Origin: Hydractinia symbiolongicarpus
Taxonomy: Eukaryota; Cnidaria; Hydrozoa; Anthoathecata; Hydractiniidae
Direction of reading: 5' to 3'
NCBI RefSeq assembly: GCF_029227915.1
Contig: NC_079878.1
Coordinates: 33,445,501-33,509,500, forward strand
Length of the DNA: 64,000 nt
Shown: positions 1 through 12,100 of the stretch, in pieces
Layout of the letters: every line of letters begins with the position of its first letter
How positions within the stretch are numbered: the stretch's first letter is position 1
Notes under the pieces: generated by a model
Told to the model about the DNA's origin: nothing
Database searches by the model: none
What the model saw: only the letters and a program-made list of their open reading frames with translations
Position numbers and translations under genes: made by a program

Positions 1-901
1 ACTACAAGTCTTATGCGTTTTAGTGGTGAAAAAATAATTTAAAAAATCGTTCTGGAAATGAGTTTACTCACAGGGTACTTTCTTTGTATACATTTGACTG
101 TACGTGCCAAGCCCGGGATTTACGAGAAATCGCGGGTTTTCGTTTGCCGGCGATTAAACTTCTTTTATTCTGCGTCTCATCAAAAATGAAAACATTTTTG
201 AAAACTACAAGTCTCATGCGTTTTAGTGGTGAAAAAATAATTTAAAAAATCGTTCGGGAAATGAGTTTACTCCCTGGGTACTTTCTTTGTATACTTTTGA
301 CTATACGGGCCAAGCCGGGATTTACGGGAAATCTCGGGTTTTCGTTTGCCGGCGATTAAACTTCTTTTATTCAGCGTCTCATCAAAAATGAAAACAATTT
401 TAAAAACTACAAGTCTTATGCGTTTTAGTGGTGAAAAAATAATTTAAAAAATCGTAATGGAAATGAGTTTACTCACACGGTACTTTCTATGTATACATTC
501 GACTATACGTGCCAAGCCCGGGATTTACGGGAAATCGCGGGTTTTCGTTTGCCGGCGATTAAACTTCTTTTATTCAGCGTCTCATCAAAAATGAAAACAT
601 TTTTGAAAACTACAAGTCTCATGCGTTTTAGTGGTGAAAAAATAATTTAAAAAATCGTTCGGGAAATGAGTTTACTCCCTGGGTACTTTCTTTGTATACT
701 TTTGACTATACGGGCCAAGTCGGGATTTACGGGAAATCGCGGGTTTTCATTTGCCGGCGATTAAACTTCTTTTATTCAGCTTCTCATCAAAAATGAAAAC
801 ATTTTTAAAAACTACAAGTCTTATGCGTTTTAGTGGTGAAAAAATAATTTAAAAAATCGTTCTGGAAATGAGTTTACTCACAGGGTACTTTCTTTGTATA
901 C

Positions 902-917
902 ATTCGACTATACGGGC
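902..917 (+). other. CENP-B-box-like motif, one base short (example)
   Basis: ATTCGACTATACGGGC resembles the mammalian CENP-B box (nTTCGnnnnAnnCGGGn), with TTCG, A and CGGG present. It has three bases instead of four between TTCG and A. It occurs only in monomers with ACATTCGACTATACGGG; other families have ACTTTTGAC or CGTGCC, which break it. The resemblance may be chance. Confidence 0.3.
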
Positions 918-1529
918 CAAGCCCGGGATTTACGGGAAATCGCGGGTTTTCGTTTGCCGGCGAGTAAACTTCTTTTATTCAGCGTCCCATCAAATATGAA
1001 AATATTTTTGAAAACTACAAGTCTCATGCGTTTAGTGGTAAAAAAATAAAATAAAAAATCGTTCGGGAAATGAGTTTACTCCCTGGGTACTTTCTTTGTA
1101 TACTTTTGACTATACGGGCCAAGCCCGGGATTTACGGGAAATCGCGGGTTTTCGTTTGCCGACGATTAAACTTCTTTTATTCAGCGTCTCATCAAAAATG
1201 AAAACACTTTTAAAAACTACAAGTCTTATGCGTTTTAGTGGTGAAAAAATAATTTAAAAAATCGTTCTGGAAATGAGTTTACTCCCTGGGTACTTTCTTT
1301 GTATACTTTTGACTATACGGGCCGAATCCGGGATTTAGGGAAATCGCAGGTTTTCGTTTGCCGGCGATTAAACTGCTTTTATTCAGCGTCCCACCAAAAA
1401 TGAAAACATTTTTAAAAACTACAAGTCTCATGCGTTTTAGTGGTGAAAAAATAATTTGAAAAATCGTTCGGGAAATGAGTTTACTCCCTGGGTACTTTCT
1501 TTGTATACATTCGACTATACGGGCCAAGC

Positions 1530-1552
1530 CCGGGATTTACGGGAAATCCCGG
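1530..1552. repeat. GC-rich dyad, perfect version (example)
   Basis: CCGGGATTT, five bases, AAATCCCGG: a perfect 9-bp inverted repeat. Most monomers have AAATCGCGG in the right arm, which leaves one G-G mismatch. The perfect form recurs at 1733-1755, in the 3,238-bp repeat near 4768 and 4971, and near 46733. Confidence 0.8.
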
Positions 1553-3238
1553 TTTTTCGTTTGCCGGCGATTAAACTTCTTTTATTCAGCGTCTCATCAA
1601 AAATGAAAACATTTTTGAAAACTACAAGTCTCATGCGTTTTAGTGGTGAAAAAATAATTTAAAAAATCGTTCGGGAAATGAGTTTACTCCCTGGGTACTT
1701 TCTATGTATACTTTTGACTATACGGGCCAAGCCCGGGATTTACGGGAAATCCCGGTTTTTCGTTTGCCGGCGATTAAACTTCTTTTATTCAGCGTCTCAT
1801 CAAAAATGAAAACATTTTTGAAAACTACAAGTCTCATGCGTTTTAGTGGTGAAAAAATAATTTAAAAAATCGTTCGGGAAATGAGTTTACTCCCTGGGTA
1901 CTTTCTATGTATACTTTTGACTATACGGGCCAAGTCGGGATTTACGGGAAATCGCGGGTTTTCGTTTGCCGGCGATTAAACTTCTTTTATTCAGCGTCTC
2001 ATCAAAAATGAAAACATTTTTGAAAACTACAAGTCTCATGCGTTTTAGTGGTGAAAAAATAATTTAAAAAATCGTTCGGGAAATGAGTTTACTCCCTGGG
2101 TACTTTCTATGTATACTTTTGACTATACGGGCCAAGTCGGGATTTACGGGAAATCGCGGGTTTTCGTTTGCCGGCGATTAAACTTCTTTTATTCAGCGTG
2201 TCATCAAAAATGAAAACATTTTTGAAAACTACAAGTCTCATGCGTTTTAGTGGTGAAAAAATAATTTAAAAAATCGTTCGGGAAATGAGTTTACTCCCTG
2301 GGTACTTTCTTTGTATACATTTGACTGTACGTGCCAAGCCCGGGATTTACGAGAAATCGCGGGTTTTCGTTTGCCGGCGATTAAACTTCTTTTATTCTGC
2401 GTCTCATCAAAAATGAAAACATTTTTGAAAACTACAAGTCTCATGCGTTTTAGTGGTGAAAAAATAATTTAAAAAATCGTTCGGGAAATGAGTTTACTCC
2501 CTGGGTACTTTCTTTGTATACTTTTGACTATACGGGCCGAGTCCGGGATTTATGGGAAATCGCGGATTTTCGTTTGCCGGCGATTAAACTTCTTTTATTC
2601 AGCGTCCCATCAAATATGAAAATATTTTTGAAAACTACAAGTCTCATGCGTTTAGTGGTAAAAAATTAATATAAAAAATCGTTCGGGAAATGAGTTTACT
2701 CCCTGGGTACTTTCTTTGTATACTTTTGACTATACGGGCCAAGCCCGGGATTTACGGGAAATCGCGGGTTTTCGTTTGCCGGCGATTAAACTTCTTTTAT
2801 TCAGCGTCTCATCAAAAATGAAAACACTTTTAAAAACTACAAGTCTTATGCGTTTTAGTGGTGAAAAAATAATTTAAAAAATCGTTCTGGAAATGAGTTT
2901 ACTCCCTGGGTACTTTCTTTGTATACTTTTGACTATACGGGCCGAGTCCGGGATTTAGGGAAATCGCTGGTTTTCGTTTGCCGGCGATTAAACTGCTTTT
3001 ATTCAGCGTCCCACCAGAAATGAAAACATTTTTGAAAACTACAAGTGTCATGCGTTTTAGTGGTGAAAAAATAATTTAAAGAATCGTTCGGGAAATGAGT
3101 TTACTCCCTGGGTACTTTCTTTGTATACTTTTGACTATACGGGCCAGGCCGGGATTTACGGGAAATCGCGGGTTTCGTTTGCCGGCGAATAAACTTCTTT
3201 TATTCAGCGTCTCATCAAAAATGAAAACATTTTTAAAA

Positions 3239-5556
3239 ACTACAAGTCTTATGCGTTTTAGTGGTGAAAAAATAATTTAAAAAATCGTTCTGGAAATGAG
3301 TTTACTCACAGGGTACTTTCTTTGTATACATTTGACTGTACGTGCCAAGCCCGGGATTTACGAGAAATCGCGGGTTTTCGTTTGCCGGCGATTAAACTTC
3401 TTTTATTCTGCGTCTCATCAAAAATGAAAACATTTTTGAAAACTACAAGTCTCATGCGTTTTAGTGGTGAAAAAATAATTTAAAAAATCGTTCGGGAAAT
3501 GAGTTTACTCCCTGGGTACTTTCTTTGTATACTTTTGACTATACGGGCCAAGCCGGGATTTACGGGAAATCTCGGGTTTTCGTTTGCCGGCGATTAAACT
3601 TCTTTTATTCAGCGTCTCATCAAAAATGAAAACAATTTTAAAAACTACAAGTCTTATGCGTTTTAGTGGTGAAAAAATAATTTAAAAAATCGTAATGGAA
3701 ATGAGTTTACTCACACGGTACTTTCTATGTATACATTCGACTATACGTGCCAAGCCCGGGATTTACGGGAAATCGCGGGTTTTCGTTTGCCGGCGATTAA
3801 ACTTCTTTTATTCAGCGTCTCATCAAAAATGAAAACATTTTTGAAAACTACAAGTCTCATGCGTTTTAGTGGTGAAAAAATAATTTAAAAAATCGTTCGG
3901 GAAATGAGTTTACTCCCTGGGTACTTTCTTTGTATACTTTTGACTATACGGGCCAAGTCGGGATTTACGGGAAATCGCGGGTTTTCGTTTGCCGGCGATT
4001 AAACTTCTTTTATTCAGCTTCTCATCAAAAATGAAAACATTTTTAAAAACTACAAGTCTTATGCGTTTTAGTGGTGAAAAAATAATTTAAAAAATCGTTC
4101 TGGAAATGAGTTTACTCACAGGGTACTTTCTTTGTATACATTCGACTATACGGGCCAAGCCCGGGATTTACGGGAAATCGCGGGTTTTCGTTTGCCGGCG
4201 AGTAAACTTCTTTTATTCAGCGTCCCATCAAATATGAAAATATTTTTGAAAACTACAAGTCTCATGCGTTTAGTGGTAAAAAAATAAAATAAAAAATCGT
4301 TCGGGAAATGAGTTTACTCCCTGGGTACTTTCTTTGTATACTTTTGACTATACGGGCCAAGCCCGGGATTTACGGGAAATCGCGGGTTTTCGTTTGCCGA
4401 CGATTAAACTTCTTTTATTCAGCGTCTCATCAAAAATGAAAACACTTTTAAAAACTACAAGTCTTATGCGTTTTAGTGGTGAAAAAATAATTTAAAAAAT
4501 CGTTCTGGAAATGAGTTTACTCCCTGGGTACTTTCTTTGTATACTTTTGACTATACGGGCCGAATCCGGGATTTAGGGAAATCGCAGGTTTTCGTTTGCC
4601 GGCGATTAAACTGCTTTTATTCAGCGTCCCACCAAAAATGAAAACATTTTTAAAAACTACAAGTCTCATGCGTTTTAGTGGTGAAAAAATAATTTGAAAA
4701 ATCGTTCGGGAAATGAGTTTACTCCCTGGGTACTTTCTTTGTATACATTCGACTATACGGGCCAAGCCCGGGATTTACGGGAAATCCCGGTTTTTCGTTT
4801 GCCGGCGATTAAACTTCTTTTATTCAGCGTCTCATCAAAAATGAAAACATTTTTGAAAACTACAAGTCTCATGCGTTTTAGTGGTGAAAAAATAATTTAA
4901 AAAATCGTTCGGGAAATGAGTTTACTCCCTGGGTACTTTCTATGTATACTTTTGACTATACGGGCCAAGCCCGGGATTTACGGGAAATCCCGGTTTTTCG
5001 TTTGCCGGCGATTAAACTTCTTTTATTCAGCGTCTCATCAAAAATGAAAACATTTTTGAAAACTACAAGTCTCATGCGTTTTAGTGGTGAAAAAATAATT
5101 TAAAAAATCGTTCGGGAAATGAGTTTACTCCCTGGGTACTTTCTATGTATACTTTTGACTATACGGGCCAAGTCGGGATTTACGGGAAATCGCGGGTTTT
5201 CGTTTGCCGGCGATTAAACTTCTTTTATTCAGCGTCTCATCAAAAATGAAAACATTTTTGAAAACTACAAGTCTCATGCGTTTTAGTGGTGAAAAAATAA
5301 TTTAAAAAATCGTTCGGGAAATGAGTTTACTCCCTGGGTACTTTCTATGTATACTTTTGACTATACGGGCCAAGTCGGGATTTACGGGAAATCGCGGGTT
5401 TTCGTTTGCCGGCGATTAAACTTCTTTTATTCAGCGTGTCATCAAAAATGAAAACATTTTTGAAAACTACAAGTCTCATGCGTTTTAGTGGTGAAAAAAT
5501 AATTTAAAAAATCGTTCGGGAAATGAGTTTACTCCCTGGGTACTTTCTTTGTATAC
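3239..5556 (+). repeat. 16-monomer higher-order repeat, copy 2
   Basis: Second copy at offset 3,238 bp, ending at the point described for copy 1. The monomers at 2319-3238 between the matched parts complete the 3,238-bp period. Confidence 0.9.
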
Positions 5557-6118
5557 TTTTGACTATACGGGCCAAGTCGGGATTTACGGGAAGTCGCGGG
5601 TTTTCGTTTGCCGGCGATTAAACTTCTTTTATTCAGCGTGTCATCAAAAATGAAAACATTTTTGAAAACTACAAGTCTCATGCGTTTTAGTGGTGAAAAA
5701 ATAATTTAAAAAATCGTTCGGGAAATGATTTTACTCCCTGGGTACTATCTTTGTATACTTTTGACTATACGGGCCAAGCCGGGATTTACGGGAAATCGCG
5801 GGTTTTCGTTTGCCGGCGATTAAACTTCTTTTATTCAGCGTCTCATCAAAAATGAAAACATTTTTAAAAACTACAAGTCTCATGGGCTTTAGTGGTGAAA
5901 AAATAATTTAAAAAATCGTTCTGGAAATGAGTTTACTCACAGGGTACTTTCTTTGTATACATTCGACTATACGTGCCAAGCCCGGGATTTACGGGAAATC
6001 GCGGGTTTTCGTTTGCCAGCGATTAAACTTCTTTTATTCAGCGTCTCATCAAAAATGAAAACATTTTTAAAAACTACAAGTCTCATGCGTTTTAGTGGTG
6101 AAAAAATAATTTAAAAAA

Positions 6119-9100
6119 TCGTTCGGGAAATAAGTTTACTCCCTGGGTACTTTCTTTGTATACATTCGACTATACGGGCCAAGCCCTGGATTTACGGGAA
6201 ATCGCGGGTTTTCGTTTTCCGGCAATTAAACCTCTTTCATTAAGCGTGTCATCAAAAATGAAAATATTTTTGAAAACTACAAGTCTCATGCGTTTTAGTG
6301 TTGAAAAAAAAATTTAAAAAATCGTTCGGGAAATGAGTTTACTCCCTGGGTACTTTCTTTGTATACATTCGACTATACGGCCAAGCCCCGGATTTACGGG
6401 AAAACGCGGGATTTCGTTTGCCGGCGATTAAACCTTTTTCATTAAGCGTCTCATCAAAAATGAAAACATTTTTTAAAACTACAAGTCTCATGCGTTTTAG
6501 TGGTGAAAAAATAATTTAAAAAATCGTTCGGGAAATGAGTTTACTCCCTGGGTACTTTATTTGTATACTTTTGACTATACGGGCCGAGTCCGGGATTTAC
6601 GGGAAATCTCGGATTTTCGTTTGCCGGCGATTAAACTGCTTTTATTCAGCGTCTCATCAAAAATGAAAACATTTTTGAAAACTTCAAGTCTCATGCGTTT
6701 TAGTGGTGAAAAAATAATTTAAAAAATCGTTCGGGAAATGAGTTTACTCCCTGGGTACTTTCTTTGTATACTTTTGACTATACGGGCCAAGCCGGGATTT
6801 ACGGGAAATCGCGGGTTTTCGTTTGCCGGCGATTAAACTTCTTTTATTCAGCGTCTCATCAAAAATGAAAACATTTTTAAAAACTACAAGTCTCATGCGT
6901 TTTAGTGGTGAAAAAATAATTTAAAAAATCGTTCGGGAAATAAGTTTACTCCCTGGGTACTTTCTTTGTATACTTTTGACTATACGGGCCAAGCCGGGAT
7001 TTACGGGAAATCGCGGGTTTTCGTTTGCCGGCGATTAAACTTCTTTTATTCAGCGTCTCATCAAAAATGTAAACATTTTTAAAATCTACAAGTCTGATGC
7101 GTTTTAGTGGTGAAAAAATAATTTTAAAAATCGTTCTGGAAATGAGTTTACTCACAGGGTACTTTCTTTGTATACATTCGACTAAACGGGCCAAGCCCTG
7201 GATTTACGGGAAATCGCGGGTTTTCGTTTTCCGGCAATTAAACCTCTTTCATTAAGCGTGTCATCAAAAATGAAAATATTTTTGAAAACTACAAGTCTCA
7301 TGCGTTTTAGTGTTGAAAAAAAAATTTAAAAAATCGTTCGGGAAATGAGTTTACTCCCTGGGTACTTTCTTTGTATACATTCGACTATACGGCCAAGCCC
7401 CGGATTTACGGGAAAACGCGGGATTTCGTTTGCCGGCGATTAAACCTTTTTCATTAAGCGTCTCATCAAAAATGAAAACATTTTTTAAAACTACAAGTCT
7501 CATGCGTTTTAGTGGTGAAAAAATAATTTAAAAAATCGTTCGGGAAATGAGTTTACTCCCTGGGTACTTTATTTGTATACTTTTGACTATACGGGCCGAG
7601 TCCGGGATTTACGGGAAATCTCGGATTTTCGTTTGCCGGCGATTAAACTGCTTTTATTCAGCGTCTCATCAAAAATGAAAACATTTTTGAAAACTACAAG
7701 TCTCATGCGTTTTAGTGGTGAAAAAATAATTTAAAAAATCGTTCGGGAAATGAGTTTACTCCCTGGGTACTTTCTTTGTATACTTTTGACTATACGGGCC
7801 GAGTCCGGGATTTACGGGAAATCGCGGATTTTCGTTTGCCGGCGATTAAACTTCTTTTATTCAGCGTCCCATCAAATATGAAAATATTTTTGATAACTAC
7901 AAGTCTCATGCGTTTTAGTGTTAAAAAAAAAAATTAAAAAATCGTTCGGGAAATGAGTTTACTCCCTGGGTACTTTCTTTGTATACATTCGACTATACGG
8001 CCAAGCCCCGGATTTACGGGAAAACGCGGGATTTCGTTTGCCGGCGATTAAACCTCTTTCATTAAGCGTCTCATCAAAAATGAAAACATTTTTAAAATTT
8101 TTAAAAACTACAAGTCTTATGCGTTTTAGTGGTGAAAAAATAATTTAAAAAATCGTTCTGGAAATGTGTTTACTCCCTGGGTACTTTCTTTGTATACTTT
8201 TGACTATACGGGCCGAGTCCGGGATTTACGGGAAATCGCGGATTTTCGTTTGCCGGCGATTAAACTTCTTTTATTCAGCGTCTCATCAAAAATGAAAACA
8301 TTTTTAAAAACTACAAGTCTTATGCGTTTTAGTGGTGAAAAAATAATTTAAAAAATCGTTCTGGAAATGAGTTTACTCACAGGGTACTTTCTTTGTATAC
8401 ATTCGACTATACGGGCCAAGCCCGGGATTTACGGGAAATCGCGAGTTTTCGTTTTCCTGCGATTAAACCTCTTTCATTAACCGTGTCATCAAAAATGAAA
8501 ATATTTTTGAAAACTACAAGTCTCATGCGTTTTAGTGTTGAAAAAAAAATTTAAAAAATCGTTTGGGAAATGAGTTTACTCCCTGGGTACTTTCTTTGTA
8601 TACTTTTGACTATACGAGCCGAGTACGGGATTTACGGGAAATCGCAGGTTTTCGTTTGCCGGCGATTAAACTTCTTTTATTCAGCGTCTCATCAAAAATG
8701 AAAACATTTTTGAAAACTACAAGTCTTATGCGTTTTAGTGGTGAAAAAATAATTTAAAAAATCGTTCGGGAAATGAGTTTACTCCCTGGGTACTTTCTTT
8801 GTATACTTTTGACTATACGGGCCAAGCCGGGATTTACGGGAAATCGCGGGTTTTCGTTTGCCGGCGATTAAACTTCTTTTATTCAGCGTCTCATCAAAAA
8901 TGAAAACATTTTTAAAAACTACAAGTCTCATGCGTTTTAGTGGTGAAAAAATAATTTAAAAAATCGTTCGGGAAATAAGTTTACTCCCTGGGTACTTTCT
9001 TTGTATACTTTTGACTATACGGGCCAAGCCGGGATTTACGGGAAATCGCGGGTTTTCGTTTGCCGGCGATTAAACTTCTTTTATTCAGCGTCTCATCAAA

Positions 9101-12100
9101 AATGTAAACATTTTTAAAATCTACAAGTCTGATGCGTTTTAGTGGTGAAAAAATAATTTAAAAAATCGTTCTGGAAATGAGTTTACTCACAGGGTACTTT
9201 CTTTGTATACATTCGACTAAACGGGCCAAGCCCTGGATTTACGGGAAATCGCGGGTTTTCGTTTTCCGGCAATTAAACCTCTTTCATTAAGCGTGTCATC
9301 AAAAATGAAAATATTTTTGAAAACTACAAGTCTCATGCGTTTTAGTGTTGAAAAAAAAATTTAAAAAATCGTTCGGGAAATGAGTTTACTCCCTGGGTAC
9401 TTTCTTTGTATACATTCGACTATACGGCCAAGCCCCGGATTTACGGGAAAACGCGGGATTTCGTTTGCCGGCGATTAAACCTTTTTCATTAAGCGTCTCA
9501 TCAAAAATGAAAACATTTTTTAAAACTACAAGTCTCATGCGTTTTAGTGGTGAAAAAATAATTTAAAAAATCGTTCGGGAAATGAGTTTACTCCCTGGGT
9601 ACTTTCTTTGTATACTTTTGACTATACGGGCCGAGTCCGGGATTTACGGGAAATCGCGGATTTTCGTTTGCCGGCGATTAAACTTCTTTTATTCAGCGTC
9701 CCATCAAATATGAAAATATTTTTGATAACTACAAGTCTCATGCGTTTTAGTGTTGAAAAAAAAAATTAAAAAATCGTTCGGGAAATGAGTTTACTCCCTG
9801 GGTACTTTCTTTGTATACATTCGACTATACGGCCAAGCCCCGGATTTACGGGAAAACGCGGGATTTCGTTTGCCGGCGATTAAACCTCTTTCATTAAGCG
9901 TCTCATCAAAAATGAAAACATTTTTAAAATTTTTAAAAACTACAAGTCTTATGCGTTTTAGTGGTGAAAAAATAATTTAAAAAATCGTTCTGGAAATGTG
10001 TTTACTCCCTGGGTACTTTCTTTGTATACTTTTGACTATACGGGCCGAGTCCGGGATTTACGGGAAATCGCGGATTTTCGTTTGCCGGCGATTAAAATTC
10101 TTTTATTCAGCGTCCCATCAAATATGAAAATATTTTTGATAACTACAAGTCTCATGCGTTTTAGTGTTGAAAAAAAAATTTAAAAAATCGTTCGGGAAAT
10201 GAGTTTACTCCCTGGGTACTTTCTTTGTATACATTCGACTATACGGCCAAGCCCCGGATTTACGGGAAAACGCGGGATTTCGTTTGCCGGCGATTAAACC
10301 TCTTTCATTAAGCGTCTCATCAAAAATGAAAACATTTTTAAAATTTTTAAAAACTACAAGTCTTATGCGTTTTAGTGGTGAAAAAATAATTTTAAAAATC
10401 GTTCTGGAAATGAGTTTACTCCCTGGGTACTTTCTTTGTATACTTTTGACTATACGGGCCGAGTCCGGGATTTACGGGAAATCGCGGATTTTCGTTTGCC
10501 GGCGATTAAACTTCTTTTATTCAGCGTCTCATCAAAAATGAAAACATTTTTAAAAACTACAAGTCTTATGCGTTTTAGTGGTGAAAAAATAATTTAAAAA
10601 ATCGTTCTGGAAATGAGTTTACTCACAGGGTACTTTCTTTGTATACATTCGACTATACGGGCCAAGCCCGGGATTTACGGGAAATCGCGAGTTTTCGTTT
10701 TCCTGCGATTAAACCTCTTTCATTAACCGTGTCATCAAAAATGAAAATATTTTTGAAAACTACAAGTCTCATGCGTTTTAGTGTTGAAAAAAAAATTTAA
10801 AAAATCGTTCGGGAAATGAGTTTACTCCCTGGGTACTTTCTTTGTATACATTCGACTATACGGCCAAGCCCCGGATTTACGGGAAAACGCGGGATTTCGT
10901 TTGCCGGCGATTAAACCTTTTTCATTAAGCGTCTCATCAAAAATGAAAACATTTTTTAAAACTACAAGTCTCATGCGTTTTAGTGGTGAAAAAATAATTT
11001 AAAAAATCGTTCGGGAAATGAGTTTACTCCCTGGGTACTTTATTTGTATACTTTTGACTATACGGGCCGAGTCCGGGATTTACGGGAAATCTCGGATTTT
11101 CGTTTGCCGGCGATTAAACTGCTTTTATTCAGCGTCTCATCAAAAATGAAAATATTTTTGAAAACTACAAGTCTCATGCGTTTTAGTGTTGAAAAAATAA
11201 TTTAAAAAATCGTTCGGGAAATGAGTTTACTCCCTGGGTACTTTATTTGTATACTTTTGACTATACGGGCCGAGTCCGGGATTTACGGGAAATCTCGGAT
11301 TTTCGTTTGCCGGCGATTAAACCTCTTTCATTAAGCGTCTCATCAAAAATGAAAACATTTTTAAAATTTTTAAAAACTACAAGTCTTATGCGTTTTAGTG
11401 GTGAAAAAATAATTTAAAAAATCGTTCTGGAAATGTGTTTACTCCCTGGGTACTTTCTTTGTATACTTTTGACTATACGGGCCGAGTCCGGGATTTACGG
11501 GAAATCGCGGATTTTCGTTTGCCGGCGATTAAACTTCTTTTATTCAGCGTCCCATCAAATATGAAAATATTTTTGATAACTACAAGTCTCATGCGTTTTA
11601 GTGTTGAAAAAAAAATTTAAAAAATCGTTCGGGAAATGAGTTTACTCCCTGGGTACTTTCTTTGTATACATTCGACTATACGGCCAAGCCCCGGATTTAC
11701 GGGAAAACGCGGGATTTCGTTTGCCGGCGATTAAACCTCTTTCATTAAGCGTCTCATCAAAAATGAAAACATTTTTAAAATTTTTAAAAACTACAAGTCT
11801 TATGCGTTTTAGTGGTGAAAAAATAATTTTAAAAATCGTTCTGGAAATGAGTTTACTCCCTGGGTACTTTCTTTGTATACTTTTGACTATACGGGCCGAG
11901 TCTGGGATTTACGGGAAATCGCGGATTTTCGTTTGCCGGCGATTAAACTTCTTTTATTCAGCGTCTCATCAAAAATGAAAACATTTTTAAAAACTACAAG
12001 TCTTATGCGTTTTAGTGGTGAAAAAATAATTTAAAAAATCGTTCTGGAAATGAGTTTACTCACAGGGTACTTTCTTTGTATACATTCGACTATACGGGCC

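Larger units (their letters stand above)
1..2318 (+). repeat. 16-monomer higher-order repeat, copy 1 (partial at the left edge)
   Basis: Positions 1-2318 match 3239-5556 at a constant offset of 3,238 bp, which is 16 monomers. Shared private variants include GAAAACAATTTT, CGTAATGGAAATG, CACACGGTAC, GCGAGTAAAC, TAAAATAAAAAATCG, CCGAATCCGGG and the AAATCCCGG form. I saw only isolated differences, for example TTTTCATTTGCC near 748 against TTTTCGTTTGCC near 3980. The match ends where ACATTTGAC (copy 1) meets ACTTTTGAC (copy 2). Confidence 0.9.

Noticed and set aside
880-905. Promoter read from TTTGTATAC plus upstream boxes
   Set aside because: GTATAC is a palindrome present in almost every monomer, and nothing downstream is transcribed as a recognisable gene.
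1279-1527. Open reading frames of 61-105 codons recurring on both strands (for example 1279-1527 minus, 1456-1662 plus, 49534-49851 plus)
   Set aside because: They are readings of the satellite itself. The same residues reappear on both strands in every family, frames shift because 202 and 203 are not multiples of three, and there are no start or regulatory contexts. The longest (105 codons) exists because of the hybrid monomer and the 9-bp duplication.
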